Notes: generated by a model from the letters alone, not told the origin. A stretch of 36,492 bases of DNA from Loktanella fryxellensis (GCF_900110065.1 NZ_FOCI01000025.1:1-36492); one strand, 5' to 3'. Shown: positions 9,444 through 19,073, counted from the first letter of the stretch. A program made the numbers and translations.

Positions 9444-10225
9444 CAATGCGGCGTCAGGAAACTGCGGTCGCTTTGCCCGTGGATGAAGTCGAGCACCTGC
9501 TGCACCGCCGCATTGTCGGTCCCGGCCAGCGTGTCGGCACGGGCGTGGAACGTCCCCTCACCGTCGCGCAGCACGGCATAGGCACCCCGCAGCGCCGCGA
9601 TGTCGGCCCGCGCCATGCCGCGCCGCTTGAGCCCGACAAGGTTCAACCCTTCGAGCTGCGCGCGTGGCCCCATGACCAGACCGTGCGGCAGCACGTCGTG
9701 GCCGACCATCGACAGCGCACCGATGATGGCCCCCTGACCGATCCGCACGAACTGGTGGATGCCGGACAGGCCGCCGACGATCACGTCATCCTCCAGCACG
9801 CAATGGCCCGCCACCGCGCTGGAATTAACGACGATCACACGGTCGCCCAGACGGCAGTCGTGGGCGACGTGACAGCCCGCCATCAGCAGGCAGTCGTCGC
9901 CGATGCGCGTGACGCCGCCGCCACCAGCGGTGCCGGTGTTCACGGTCACATGCTCTCGGATGCGGTTGCGCGCGCCGATGCGCAGTTGCGTGGGTTCGCC
10001 GTCGAATTTCAGGTCCTGCGGGACCTCTCCGATCACCGCGAAGGAGAAGATCACGGTCCCGTCGCCCACGTGGGTATCGCCGGTGATGACCACATGGCTT
10101 TTCAACACCACGTCCGCGCCCAGCACGACACGGGCGCCCACCACGCAGAACGGGCCGATCGTGCAGCCGGTGCCAAGGATGGCACCGTCCTCGACCAGAG
10201 CCGTCGGATGGACGGTCGCGGTCAA
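9443..10225 (-). CDS. lpxA: UDP-N-acetylglucosamine acyltransferase LpxA
   Basis: This 260-residue enzyme transfers a 3-hydroxyacyl chain from ACP to UDP-GlcNAc, the first step of lipid A synthesis. It is a left-handed beta-helix of hexapeptide repeats ([18 protein letters not shown] and similar), with the catalytic-His segment [11 protein letters not shown] and an alpha-helical C-terminal third. I place the start at TTG 10225, within a TTGA overlap with the fabZ stop. This reads [12 protein letters not shown] and gives the family length. Longer in-frame starts would run deep into fabZ. It is coupled to both neighbours. Confidence 0.95.
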   Translation of the reverse strand: MTATVHPTALVEDGAILGTGCTIGPFCVVGARVVLGADVVLKSHVVITGDTHVGDGTVIFSFAVIGEVPQDLKFDGEPTQLRIGARNRIREHVTVNTGTAGGGGVTRIGDDCLLMAGCHVAHDCRLGDRVIVVNSSAVAGHCVLEDDVIVGGLSGIHQFVRIGQGAIIGALSMVGHDVLPHGLVMGPRAQLEGLNLVGLKRRGMARADIAALRGAYAVLRDGEGTFHARADTLAGTDNAAVQQVLDFIHGQSDRSFLTPH

Positions 10226-10695
10226 CTGCGCATGTCCAGCATGGCGGCGAATTCGCATTCGCAGGCCAACTCGCCGTCGACCTCGGCACGGCCGTGGAAC
10301 TTCCAGACCTTGGCCCCCGGCTTGCCGCGCAGGGTGGTAATCTTCATCGTCAGGCGGTCGCCGGGGATCACCTTGCGGCGGAACTTGCAGCCGTCGATCG
10401 ACATGAAATAGATCAGCAGATCGCCGTTGATCAGCCCCATTGCGGCCCCCACCATGACGCCGGCGGTCTGTGCCATCGCCTCGATGATGGTGACGCCGGG
10501 CATGATCGGCGCACCGGGAAAGTGGCCCTGGAAATGCGGCTCGTTCATGCTGACGTTCTTGATGCCCACGGCCGAGGATGTGCCGTCGATCTGCGTCACG
10601 CGGTCCACCAGCAGGAACGGATAGCGGTGCGGCAGGATCGCCTGAATCATCTGGATGTCGCAATCGGCGACGGGCGTGGGGACGGTCTCGGTCAT
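10222..10695 (-). CDS. fabZ: 3-hydroxyacyl-ACP dehydratase FabZ
   Basis: This 157-residue hot-dog-fold enzyme dehydrates 3-hydroxyacyl-ACP in fatty acid elongation and so competes with LpxA for the same hydroxyacyl-ACP. The catalytic His is H58 in HFQGHFPG and the Glu is E72 in [22 protein letters not shown] is the family N-terminal block. ATG 10695 has AAAGGAC upstream; the frame is open further upstream but without support. It follows skp after 88 bases and overlaps lpxA by four. Confidence 0.97.
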   Translation of the reverse strand: MTETVPTPVADCDIQMIQAILPHRYPFLLVDRVTQIDGTSSAVGIKNVSMNEPHFQGHFPGAPIMPGVTIIEAMAQTAGVMVGAAMGLINGDLLIYFMSIDGCKFRRKVIPGDRLTMKITTLRGKPGAKVWKFHGRAEVDGELACECEFAAMLDMRS

Positions 10696-10783
10696 CTGGG
10701 TGGTGTCCTTTGCGGGCCGGACGCAAGGGGCGCGCCGCGATCTGATTAGCAAGCAGCCCCGACCCCGGCAAGGGTGGCGGCCA

Positions 10784-11527
10784 TCAGGGCGTGCGGCTGT
10801 CCGCCGGGTCCGGACCGACCGCGTCATCCGGCAACACTTGCGTGGGTTCCGCCTGCGACGGTTGCGGATCGTCGGGCAGCGCGTCCAGCACCGTGGCGGC
10901 CGACCCGTCGTCGGGCGTCACAGGCGCAGGCAGCGTGGCACCGTCGATCAGGCGGGATGCGCCGTCGCCGGCCAGGGGACCGCCACCGTCACCGTCCAGC
11001 ATCACCGCATCGACGCGGGCGATGGCGGCATCGGTGATGTCGCCCGCCGCCAGCGACAGGTAGACCGACCGTTCGTCGAGGACGACCACGGCACCGCGTT
11101 CCAGCATCAGCGTACCGATCACCTGCTGGGCTGCGGCAAAGAAATCAGTGCGCGCGGTGACCTGCGCTTGTTGCAATGAAAGTTCCTTGGCATCGCGCGC
11201 GCGGCGGATCGCCTGCACCCGGACATCGAACTCCAGCGCCTCGGTGCGGAACGCTTCCGGCGTCAGCGTCGGGCGACGCTGGGTCAGGCTGCGCTCCTCC
11301 TCGGTCAGGTCGGCGACGATGCGGTCGTTCTCGGCGTTCAATGCCGCCGTATCGGCGTCAAGGCCCGCCCTGATCTGCTGCGCATAGCGCGATTGTTCGT
11401 ACAACCGTTCTGTGTTCAGCGTCAGGATCGGCAAGGGGCGCGCCGGTGTTGTCACGTCCTGCGCCCGCACGGCCCCCGTCATGGACAGGATCGCCGCAAG
11501 GCTCAGGACAACGCCGCGCAGTCGCAT
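10784..11527 (-). CDS. skp: OmpH/Skp-family periplasmic chaperone
   Basis: The protein has 247 residues with a signal peptide cleaved after VRA (residue 22). A mostly helical, charged coiled-coil body (about 40-130) matches the OmpH/Skp family, followed by a beta-like [14 protein letters not shown] stretch near 145. Skp holds unfolded outer-membrane proteins on the way to BamA. The last 70 residues are a Pro/Asp-rich acidic tail longer than in E. coli Skp. Its ATG overlaps the bamA stop by one base (TGATG). No lpxD gene follows it. Confidence 0.88.
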   Translation of the reverse strand: MRLRGVVLSLAAILSMTGAVRAQDVTTPARPLPILTLNTERLYEQSRYAQQIRAGLDADTAALNAENDRIVADLTEEERSLTQRRPTLTPEAFRTEALEFDVRVQAIRRARDAKELSLQQAQVTARTDFFAAAQQVIGTLMLERGAVVVLDERSVYLSLAAGDITDAAIARVDAVMLDGDGGGPLAGDGASRLIDGATLPAPVTPDDGSAATVLDALPDDPQPSQAEPTQVLPDDAVGPDPADSRTP

Positions 11528-13869
11528 CAGAACGCGGTCGAGATCGTCACGTCGAAGGCCTTGGTCTCGTCGCGCTCCTCGGCCAGCAACGCTTCGGTGA
11601 AGTTGAAGCGCAGCGGACCCAGTGGCGTCGTCCAGAAGATCGACACGCCGGCCGTCGCACGGGCCGTGAAGTCGTTATAAAGGATGTCGGTGCCCGCAGG
11701 TCCGTCGCGGCCCACGTCCCAGACCGAGCCATAGTCGGCGAACACGCCGCCGGTGATGCCGTATTCCTCGGGCAGACCCAGCGGAAACTCCGCCTCCAGC
11801 CGTGCCACGGCGAAAGAGTTGCCACCCAGCGCATCATCGACGGTAACGTTGCCATCGTCATCCACCTGGAAGTCGCGCGGCCCCACGCCGTTGCCTTCGA
11901 ATCCGCGGAACGTGTTGCCGTTCAGGAAGAAGCGGTCGGTGACGCGGCTGCTTCCCTCCTGATAGGACAGATGCCCGCCTTCGATCGTGGCGCGCAGGGT
12001 GACATCCTCGCTCAACACCCGGCGTTCGGCGGCGGCCAGTGCGGTCGTCTTGATGAAGCGGGTATCGCCGAACCCGAATTCCTGACCGAAGCGCACGACG
12101 ACGCCTGCTGTGGGGTCCAGCCCGGTGCGGCGGTTGTCGAAGGAATAGGTATAGCCCAGCGACGTGGTAGTGACGGCATCGCCGTCAGCCTCTTCCTGAA
12201 TAAAGGGGCTGATCCCTTCGGCCTCTCCCGTCAGGTCGGCGAAGGAGACGGCGACGAACGTGGATAGCCGCCCGCTCTCGCTCAACGGGAACGACAGGCT
12301 GGGGCTGACGCGGAAGTTTTCGGTATCGTAATCCGCGTTCTGGTTGTCGGTGGTGCGATAGCTCAGGTCGATGCCAGCCCGCAGGTCGCGGTCGAGGAAA
12401 TTCGGCTCGCTGAACCCGAACTCGAACCGGCGGTTCGATGCACCCGTCCCGATCTGAAAGCTCAGCCCCTGACCGCGCCCGAGGAAGTTCGCCTCGCTGA
12501 AGCTCGCGACAAGGCCGATACCGTCGTCGGTGTTGTAGTTGGCCCCGAACGACAGCGACCCGGTCGGTGCCTCTTCGACGTTCACGTCGACGATGACCTG
12601 ATCGGGGGTCGTGCCCTCGCGCGCCTCGACCTCGGCCGTGCTGAAGAAGCCGAGCGCCCGGATGCGGTCGGCGGCCTGACGGATTTCGCGCGGATTGAAC
12701 GGATCGCCTTCGACGGTGCGGAACTGGTTGCGCACGACCCGGTCGAGGGTGGTCGAGTTGCCTTCGATGTCGATGCGTTCGACGAAGATGCGCGGGCCGC
12801 GGACCAGTTGGTAATCGACGTTCAGCGACAAATCTCGGTCGTTGCGCGTAATCACCGGTTCAACCGCGACGAAGGTCAGGCCCTGCTGGATCGCAAGCCG
12901 TTCCAGCCGCGCGATGTCGCGGTCGACCTGACCGGGGGAATAGGACGTGCCAGTGCGCGTCGTCAGCGCCCGGCGGAAGCTGTCCACATCGACTTCCGGC
13001 AGGGCGGAACTTGCGCCGACGTTGCCAAAGGTGAACTGCTGGCCTTCCTGGATGTTGTAGGTGATCAGGAACGCATCGCGTTCGCGCGTCAGCGTTACAT
13101 CGACGTTCTGCAGGGTGAAATCGGCAAAGCCGCGCGACTGATAGAAATCGGTCAGCACCTGCTTGTCGAAACCCACCCGCTCTTCGGAATAGGTGTCGCG
13201 GCTGATGATGGCGCGCAGCAGGCCCGCCTGCTTGGTTTCCAGCACGCCGCGCAGACGCCGGTCAGAGAAGGAGCGGTTGCCGACGAACCCGATGCGCTGC
13301 ACCTCGGTGACGCCGGACTCGCGCACTTCGAACACCAGATCGACGCGGTTGTCGGGCAGGCGGATGATGCGCGGCGTGACAGAGGCGTTGATCCGCCCGT
13401 TCTGCGCATAAAGGCCGGTGATCGTGGCGGTGTCGCGTTCCACCACGGCGGGCGAATAGATGCGGCGCGGCTGGCTCTGGATCAGGGGCAGGAATTCGGC
13501 GTCGCGCAGGCGGCGGTTGCCTTCGATGCTGATCTGGTTGACGGTCGGGAACTCGACCACGGCAATCGCCAGCGTGCCGCCCTGCGCCTGCACATCGACG
13601 CTTTCGAACAGGCCAGAGGCGCGGATGTTCTGACCGGCGGCGTTCAGCTGGTCGGCACTCACCGCCTCGCCCTGCGCAATGCCCGCATAGGTCAGGATCG
13701 TGCTGGTCGCGACACGCTGGTTGCCGGACACCTGCACGGCGTTGAAAACCTGGGTTTGTGCAAGTACTGCAGAGGCTTGCAGGACAAGCCCCATGGCGGT
13801 GGCGGCGACAAGACCCCGCATGGTCCGCGTCGAGCCTGACGCCAACGCGCCCCAAGTTGTCTTCGTCAT
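11527..13869 (-). CDS. bamA: Outer-membrane protein assembly factor BamA
   Basis: This 780-residue protein is the core of the BAM complex, which folds barrels into the outer membrane. A signal peptide ends AVLA at residue 37. POTRA repeats fill the region to about 420 (for example VSGNQRVATSTI, IEGNRRLRDAEF and FVGNRSFSDRRL openings). The C-terminal barrel carries TFRGFEGNG, the (V/F)RGF motif of the Omp85 family, and ends in Phe. A TTGACA promoter lies just upstream. It is separated from rseP by 349 bases that hold only a possible small gene. Confidence 0.97.
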   Translation of the reverse strand: MTKTTWGALASGSTRTMRGLVAATAMGLVLQASAVLAQTQVFNAVQVSGNQRVATSTILTYAGIAQGEAVSADQLNAAGQNIRASGLFESVDVQAQGGTLAIAVVEFPTVNQISIEGNRRLRDAEFLPLIQSQPRRIYSPAVVERDTATITGLYAQNGRINASVTPRIIRLPDNRVDLVFEVRESGVTEVQRIGFVGNRSFSDRRLRGVLETKQAGLLRAIISRDTYSEERVGFDKQVLTDFYQSRGFADFTLQNVDVTLTRERDAFLITYNIQEGQQFTFGNVGASSALPEVDVDSFRRALTTRTGTSYSPGQVDRDIARLERLAIQQGLTFVAVEPVITRNDRDLSLNVDYQLVRGPRIFVERIDIEGNSTTLDRVVRNQFRTVEGDPFNPREIRQAADRIRALGFFSTAEVEAREGTTPDQVIVDVNVEEAPTGSLSFGANYNTDDGIGLVASFSEANFLGRGQGLSFQIGTGASNRRFEFGFSEPNFLDRDLRAGIDLSYRTTDNQNADYDTENFRVSPSLSFPLSESGRLSTFVAVSFADLTGEAEGISPFIQEEADGDAVTTTSLGYTYSFDNRRTGLDPTAGVVVRFGQEFGFGDTRFIKTTALAAAERRVLSEDVTLRATIEGGHLSYQEGSSRVTDRFFLNGNTFRGFEGNGVGPRDFQVDDDGNVTVDDALGGNSFAVARLEAEFPLGLPEEYGITGGVFADYGSVWDVGRDGPAGTDILYNDFTARATAGVSIFWTTPLGPLRFNFTEALLAEERDETKAFDVTISTAF

Positions 13870-13905
13870 GTGTGCGCCTGCAATCCGTCTAGCCCCGTTC
13901 CTTTT

Positions 13906-13934
13906 GGATTACCGGGTCCGCTCGGGGATGTCAA
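13906..13934 (-). promoter_or_regulatory. Sigma-70-type promoter for bamA and downstream genes
   Basis: On the minus strand, a perfect -35 TTGACA (13929-13934) is followed after 17 bases by TAATCC (13906-13911) as -10. This is 36 bases upstream of the bamA ATG. It would let bamA-skp-fabZ-lpxA-lpxI-lpxB be transcribed separately from the pyrH-rseP part. The -10 matches only partly. Confidence 0.6.
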
Positions 13935-13991
13935 AACCAACGAACGACCGACGGGGGCTTGCCGCCACCCTGTGTCACAGGTGCGGCAGCG

Positions 13992-14117
13992 TCAGATCAG
14001 TGCCACCCAGGCCCCGGCATAGAGCGCCGCCACAAGGGCCGCCGTCATCAACAGCCGGTCCCATGTCAGTAGCACAAGCGTGGCAAGGCCGGTCGGCCGA
14101 ACGGTCATGGTGGTCAT
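13992..14117 (-). CDS. Possible 41-aa membrane protein between rseP and bamA
   Basis: ATG 14117 is preceded by GGGAGC at good spacing and opens a 41-codon frame. The protein is MTTMTVRPTG, then a hydrophobic stretch with TLVLLTWDRLL and TAALVAALYAGAWVALI, ending at TGA. The last 20 residues would span the membrane once. It lies between rseP and the bamA promoter on the same strand. I recognise no family. The short length and Ala-rich composition mean it could be a chance frame, but the ribosome site and placement favour a real gene. Confidence 0.45.
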   Translation of the reverse strand: MTTMTVRPTGLATLVLLTWDRLLMTAALVAALYAGAWVALI

Positions 14118-14218
14118 CGCGCGCTCCCATTCAGGTAAGTGTCTTGCGATTACCGGCCAATCGGGCCGAAATTATGGCAAGGACGCCGCGCCAGTGGCCG
14201 GTGCGCGCACCCGCAGGG

Positions 14219-15541
14219 TCATGGGCACAGGAACATGTCGTTGACGAGGGAGAACACCATCAGCGACAGGATGACCGTCAGGCCTGCGAACATCATCGCG
14301 TTCATCGCCCGGTCCGACGGCTTGCGCCGCGTCACACCCTCGTAGGCATAGAACAGCAGGTGCCCGCCGTCGAGGATCGGGATCGGGAACAGGTTCATCA
14401 GACCCACGCCCGCCGACAGGATCGCGATGAAGCTCATGTAGGACGCCAGCCCCTGCCCCGCCATCGTGGCACTGGTTTCCGCGATACCCACGGGGCCGGA
14501 CAGGCTGCAGGTCGAGATGTCGCCCGCGATCATGTGCGACAGGGCCGAGAGCGACAGGGTGATGGTGAACCACAGCTGCTGTGTACCCTGCCACAGGGCG
14601 GTCCAGGGGGCCACGCGATCCGTCGCCGTCTGAAAGAACAGATCGCCGTTCAGCCCCAGCAGCCAGCGGGTGTCGAAGGTGCCGTCCGCCTGCGGCAGGT
14701 CCACGCGGCGCGGCGCCAGCGTCACGTCGCGCACCGTGCCGTCGCGCCAGACGGTCATGTCCAACGGCTGTCCGTCAGACGCGTTCACCACGTCGATGAT
14801 CTGGCGGAACGCAAAGATAGGCTGGCCGTCGATGGTCGTGATGACATCGCCGATCCGCAGCCCTGCGTCGTCGGCGGCAGACCGGGGCGCGATACCGGAT
14901 GCGCGGGGCGGCAGCGGATAGGGTCCCTGCACCACGATCTCGGCCCCGTCGCGGCGCACCGTATAATCGACACGGTCCGTCACGGGCAGGGTATCGAGGC
15001 TGTCTTCGCCGCCCATGGCGATGTCGCCGATCATCAGCAATTCGTCGCCCGGTTGCAGGTCGGACGCATATGCGGGCGGCAATGCCACCCCGGCCGCGTA
15101 GGTGACCGGGTCGCGCGGCTGGCCGCTGACCATCAGGAACGCTGCGAACAGCACGATGGCCAGGATGAAATTGAACACCGGCCCCGCCGCCACCGTCACG
15201 ACGCGCGCCCACAGCGGTGCGCCCAGCATCGTCTGGCGCTGCGTAAAGCCCGCGACCGTATCGGTGCCCCCGACCGAGGCCGCATTGGCATCGCCCAGAA
15301 ACTTGACAAAGCCGCCGAACGGCAGCGCCGCCACCTGCCACACCGTGCCGCGTCGATCGGTGCGGGCATACAGCACCGGACCGAAGCCCAGCGAGAACAC
15401 CTCGGCATGGATGCCGGACCAACGGCCCACGATGTAGTGGCCGTATTCGTGGATCGCCACGATGATCGACAAAGACACGACGAAGGCTGCGATGGTGAAC
15501 AGGCCGCCGCCCAGTTGCGGCACGAGTTGCGTCAATTCCAC
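14219..15541 (-). CDS. rseP: RIP metalloprotease RseP (site-2 protease)
   Basis: This 440-residue inner-membrane zinc protease cleaves transmembrane segments, typically of anti-sigma factors in envelope stress signalling. The zinc motif HEYGH is at 31-35 in the first membrane helix, and the third ligand Asp is in FPIPILDGG near 391. Two PDZ-like segments lie between (LQPGDELLMIGD and AGLRIGDVITTIDGQP). The start is GTG 15541, four bases after the dxr stop, with GGGGA overlapping the end of dxr as ribosome site. Coupling with dxr and cdsA is the usual arrangement. Confidence 0.96.
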   Translation of the reverse strand: MELTQLVPQLGGGLFTIAAFVVSLSIIVAIHEYGHYIVGRWSGIHAEVFSLGFGPVLYARTDRRGTVWQVAALPFGGFVKFLGDANAASVGGTDTVAGFTQRQTMLGAPLWARVVTVAAGPVFNFILAIVLFAAFLMVSGQPRDPVTYAAGVALPPAYASDLQPGDELLMIGDIAMGGEDSLDTLPVTDRVDYTVRRDGAEIVVQGPYPLPPRASGIAPRSAADDAGLRIGDVITTIDGQPIFAFRQIIDVVNASDGQPLDMTVWRDGTVRDVTLAPRRVDLPQADGTFDTRWLLGLNGDLFFQTATDRVAPWTALWQGTQQLWFTITLSLSALSHMIAGDISTCSLSGPVGIAETSATMAGQGLASYMSFIAILSAGVGLMNLFPIPILDGGHLLFYAYEGVTRRKPSDRAMNAMMFAGLTVILSLMVFSLVNDMFLCP

Positions 15542-15545
15542 GTCT

Positions 15546-16715
15546 TCATCCCCGGTCTGCCAAATGTTCCGATACGCGCAGGCGCGTCATGCGGTCTGTG
15601 TCCATGATCGTATCGAGTGACAATGGGGCATTGTGTTGCCCCCCCTGCGCCGACATCACGTCAAGCATGTGCGCCACGACGTCGGCCATTTCCATGAACC
15701 CGATGCGCCCGGCGATAAAGGCATCGAGCGCCGCTTCCTTGGCCGCGTTGAACACGGCGCCCATCAGGCCCTGCGCCGCCATCACCTCTCGCGCAAGGCG
15801 CAGGGCGGGCCAGCGCACCTCGTCCGCCGGGCGGAAGCTCAGCGTGCCGATCGCCGCCAGATCGAGGCGGGCCACCGGCAGGTGCCGCCGGTCCGGCCAG
15901 TGCAACGCATAGCCGATGGCGTGGCGCATGTCGGGCGGACCCACATGCGCCATGAGCGCGCCGTCGTTGAACCCCACGAGCGCATGCACCAGCGATTCCG
16001 GATGTACGATGGCCTCGATCCGTGCGGGGTCGATACCGAAGAACTCGCGCGTCTCGATCAGCTCCAGCGCCTTGTTGAACATCGAGGCGGAGTCGATGGT
16101 GATGCGCTGGCCCATATCCCAGTTCGGGTGGCTGGCGGCCTGCGCCGGCGTGGCCGCAGCCAGCGCGTCCAGCGGCCAGTCGCGGAACGCGCCGCCCGAC
16201 GCGGTGATGACGATGCGCTCGACCGCCGACATATCCTCGCCCACCAGAGCTTGGAACACGGCGGAATGTTCGCTGTCCACCGGCAGGATCGTGGCCCCAT
16301 GTGCCGCCGCATGCGACATCAGCAGCGGGCCCGCCGTCACCAGCGATTCCTTGTTCGCCAATGCCAGCGTCGTGCCCTGTTCCAGCGCCGCCATGCCCGG
16401 CGGCAGACCGGCCGCGCCCACGATCGCGGACATGATCCAGTCTGCGGGCCTGCGTGCGGCATCGACGATGGCGTCCGGTCCGCAGGCGGTCTCGATTCCA
16501 GTGCCCGCCAGCAGGTCGCGCAAGGCGGGCAGTGCTGTTGGATCGTTGACCACGGCCACGGCGGCGCGCAGATCGATGGCGTCGCGCGCCAGTTGTGCGA
16601 CATTGCTGCCACCGGTCAGCGCCACCACGTCATAGGCGCCCGGATCGCGGCGGATCAGGTCGATGGTGCTCTGGCCGATGGATCCGGTGGCCCCGAGGAT
16701 CGTGATCCGCCTCAA
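15546..16715 (-). CDS. dxr: 1-deoxy-D-xylulose 5-phosphate reductoisomerase
   Basis: This 389-residue enzyme makes MEP from DXP with NADPH, the committed step of the non-mevalonate isoprenoid route, which feeds UppS nearby. The NADPH loop is ILGATGSIGQST at 6-17. ALANKESLVTAG and PVDSEHSAVFQAL carry metal and substrate ligands, and SMFNKALELIE is the later conserved block. No ATG or GTG is available near the start. TTG 16715 within the cdsA stop (TTGA overlap) gives the normal length, so I take it as the start, read as M-RRITILGATG. Confidence 0.95.
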   Translation of the reverse strand: MRRITILGATGSIGQSTIDLIRRDPGAYDVVALTGGSNVAQLARDAIDLRAAVAVVNDPTALPALRDLLAGTGIETACGPDAIVDAARRPADWIMSAIVGAAGLPPGMAALEQGTTLALANKESLVTAGPLLMSHAAAHGATILPVDSEHSAVFQALVGEDMSAVERIVITASGGAFRDWPLDALAAATPAQAASHPNWDMGQRITIDSASMFNKALELIETREFFGIDPARIEAIVHPESLVHALVGFNDGALMAHVGPPDMRHAIGYALHWPDRRHLPVARLDLAAIGTLSFRPADEVRWPALRLAREVMAAQGLMGAVFNAAKEAALDAFIAGRIGFMEMADVVAHMLDVMSAQGGQHNAPLSLDTIMDTDRMTRLRVSEHLADRG

Positions 16716-17506
16716 AAGGCCACACCGGGAATGTCGAACATGCCCGCCACGAACAGCATGAACAGCGATGCCCCCAGCAGCCCGTCGAACCGGTCGAACA
16801 GCCCGCCGTGACCGGGGATCAGGGTCGAGCTGTCCTTGACCCGCATCCGCCGTTTCAAGGCACTTTCGGCCACGTCGCCCATCTGGCTGGCAAAGCTCAA
16901 TGCGATGGACAGCGGCACGATGGCCCAGCCCGCGTTGGTCTGGAACACGAAGACGCTGCCCATCAGCGCCGCCGCAGCCCAGCCGCCCGCCGTGCCGGAC
17001 CACGTCTTTTTCGGGCTGACCTTCGGCCAGAACTTCGGCCCGCCCACGGCCCGGCCAATGAGATAGCCGAACACGTCGGTCGCCACGACGACACAGATCA
17101 CCCACAGGATCCAGATGAAGCCGTTTTCGGCGCGGAACGTCACCAGACCCCAGGCCGCCACCTGAACGCCCAGCGCAAAGCAGAAGAACGACAGCCGCTC
17201 ATGCTTGACCCGCCACGATCCGATGATCGGCACGATCAGGAACATCAGCAAGCCGGGGCCGGTCGCATAGGCCAGCATCCCCGACAGCACGGACGCGGTC
17301 AGCGCCGCCTGCAACATGCCCTGCGTCGGCAGGTCCGGGGCGATCATCATCCAAAGTTCCCAGATCAGGACGGCGGTGACAAAGACCACCATCATCTGGA
17401 ACCAGATCCCGCCCAGCATGACGGCCACGGCCCCCACCACGACCATCGCGGCGCTGGAGGCGACTCGGATCGTCAAATCGTCCCATTTGCCGGGATCGGT
17501 CGGCAT
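16712..17506 (-). CDS. cdsA: Phosphatidate cytidylyltransferase CdsA
   Basis: This integral membrane enzyme of about 264 residues makes CDP-diacylglycerol from phosphatidate and CTP, the precursor of all major phospholipids. About seven hydrophobic helices precede the CDS signature: SFASQMGDVAESALKRRM, KDSSTLIPGHGG, then DRFDGLL near the C-terminus. ATG 17506 is preferred; in-frame GTG codons at 17518 and 17512 are alternatives lying just after the uppS stop. It overlaps the dxr start by four bases. Confidence 0.94.
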   Translation of the reverse strand: MPTDPGKWDDLTIRVASSAAMVVVGAVAVMLGGIWFQMMVVFVTAVLIWELWMMIAPDLPTQGMLQAALTASVLSGMLAYATGPGLLMFLIVPIIGSWRVKHERLSFFCFALGVQVAAWGLVTFRAENGFIWILWVICVVVATDVFGYLIGRAVGGPKFWPKVSPKKTWSGTAGGWAAAALMGSVFVFQTNAGWAIVPLSIALSFASQMGDVAESALKRRMRVKDSSTLIPGHGGLFDRFDGLLGASLFMLFVAGMFDIPGVAF

Positions 17507-17519
17507 CCGCACCGTCACG

Positions 17520-18260
17520 TCAGGCCAGCACCGCACCGAAACGGCGCTCGCGCTTGCCATAGCCCGCCAGCACGTCGGCAAAGACCTGTGCGGTGAAGTC
17601 GGGCCACAGCGTGTCGATGAACTCGTATTCCGCATAGGCCGACTGCCACAGCAGGAAATTGCTGATCCGGGCCTCGCCGCTGGTGCGGATCACCAGATCG
17701 GGGTCCGGCAGGAAGCGGGTGTCGAGGAACTTGGCCAGCGTCTCGGCGTCCACGTCCTTGTAGGACAGCCGCCCCTGTTCCACCTCGAAGGCCAGACGCT
17801 GCGCCGCACGGGTGACCTCGTCGCGGCCGCCGTAGTTCAGCGCGATGGTCAGGTGTACCCTGTCGTTGCCCGCCGTCAGCAGCTCCAGGTTGTCCATCAG
17901 CCGCACGAGCTTCTCGTCCAGCTTCACCCGGTCGCCGATGAACCGGACCCGCACGCCTTCGTCGAACAGATCGCGCGCCTCGCGCATGATGTAGCGGCGG
18001 AACAGTGCCATCAGGCCGGACACCTCGGTCTGGGTCCGCTTCCAGTTTTCGGTCGAGAAGGCGAAGATCGTCAGATACTTGACGTCATGGTCCGGACAGG
18101 CGCGCACGATCTCCCGCACCCGCTTGGCACCCGCATGGTGGCCGAACAGGCGCGGCCGGCCCCGCTGTTGCGCCCAGCGCCCGTTGCCGTCCATGATGAC
18201 GGCGACGTGGCCGGGCCCGCCGGTGGTCGTGTGCGGTGTGGTGGTGTCGCGTGTCGGCAT
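17520..18260 (-). CDS. uppS: Undecaprenyl diphosphate synthase (isoprenyl transferase) UppS
   Basis: This 246-residue cytosolic cis-prenyltransferase builds the C55 carrier used for peptidoglycan and O-antigen. The catalytic D24 lies in VAVIMDGNGRWA. YLTIFAFSTENWKR and the late block DLVIRTSGEARISNFLLWQ are family signatures. ATG 18260 has AGAGGC a few bases upstream; the frame extends further without support. The stop is followed within 15 bases by cdsA. It lies downstream of frr in the conserved order. Confidence 0.97.
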   Translation of the reverse strand: MPTRDTTTPHTTTGGPGHVAVIMDGNGRWAQQRGRPRLFGHHAGAKRVREIVRACPDHDVKYLTIFAFSTENWKRTQTEVSGLMALFRRYIMREARDLFDEGVRVRFIGDRVKLDEKLVRLMDNLELLTAGNDRVHLTIALNYGGRDEVTRAAQRLAFEVEQGRLSYKDVDAETLAKFLDTRFLPDPDLVIRTSGEARISNFLLWQSAYAEYEFIDTLWPDFTAQVFADVLAGYGKRERRFGAVLA

Positions 18261-18371
18261 GGTGCCTCTTTTCGTGCAAGCGGTCCGCGGATGCAGACCG
18301 GGTTTCAGCCCCCCGGCAGTCGTCACGTCTTTCCCCGAGAACCCGGCGATCCCGCCGGGCCGTCCCAACCC

Positions 18372-18932
18372 TCAGACCTGCATGATCTCGGCCTGTTTCG
18401 TCTCCAGCGTCTCGTCCACCTTCTTGATGTGGGCGTCGGTCAGGTCCTGCACCGAGGATTCCCAGAACTTCTGGTCGTCGTCGGCCATGCCATCCTTGGC
18501 GCGCTTGATCTGGTCCATGCCGTCGCGGCGCAGGTTGCGGATGCTGACCCGCGCGCTTTCGGCATATTGGCCCGCAACCTTGGTCAGCTCGCGGCGGCGT
18601 TCCTCGTTCAATTCCGGGATCGGCAGCATGATGATCGTGCCGTTCATCTGCGGGTTGATGCCCAGACCGCTGTCGCGGATTGCCTTTTCGACCTTGTTCA
18701 CAAGGCCCTTGTCCCAGACGTTGATCGTGACCATCCGGGGTTCCGGCACGTTCACGGTGCCGACCTGGTTGATCGGCGTCGGGCTGCCATAGGCATCGAC
18801 CATGATGGGTTCCAGCATGGACCCGGACGCGCGCCCCGTGCGCAGCGACGCCAGTTCCACACGCAGGTTGGCGATGGCCCCGTCCATGCGGCGGGCCAGG
18901 TCGTCGGTATCGAGTTCGAAGTCGTCAGCCAT
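18372..18932 (-). CDS. frr: Ribosome recycling factor
   Basis: This 186-residue factor, with EF-G, splits the post-termination ribosome. The N-terminal helix ends with the [11 protein letters not shown] block. The small beta domain has [17 protein letters not shown] and [20 protein letters not shown]. The C-terminal helix carries [16 protein letters not shown]. Length and sequence fit the family throughout. It sits 141 bases after pyrH and 111 before uppS on the same strand. Confidence 0.98.
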   Translation of the reverse strand: MADDFELDTDDLARRMDGAIANLRVELASLRTGRASGSMLEPIMVDAYGSPTPINQVGTVNVPEPRMVTINVWDKGLVNKVEKAIRDSGLGINPQMNGTIIMLPIPELNEERRRELTKVAGQYAESARVSIRNLRRDGMDQIKRAKDGMADDDQKFWESSVQDLTDAHIKKVDETLETKQAEIMQV

Positions 18933-19019
18933 GGGTCTCTTGCTCTGTCTTGATGCCGTGCGAAACGAAAGCTCGCGTTGCCCCGCTCTTACGGCAAAGC
19001 CGTTGAATTGTATAGCACC

Positions 19020-19041
19020 GCCCGCAGATGCTGCTGCGGGC
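19020..19041. other. Hairpin in the pyrH-frr gap
   Basis: GCCCGCAG (19020-19027) and CTGCGGGC (19034-19041) make an 8-base stem with a 6-base loop, 33 bases past the pyrH stop. No T-run follows on the minus strand, so it is more likely an mRNA processing or attenuating hairpin than a full terminator. It could set pyrH and frr levels apart. Confidence 0.3.
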
Positions 19042-19073
19042 TGCGGCGGAACCCGCCGATGCTCAGTTGATGG

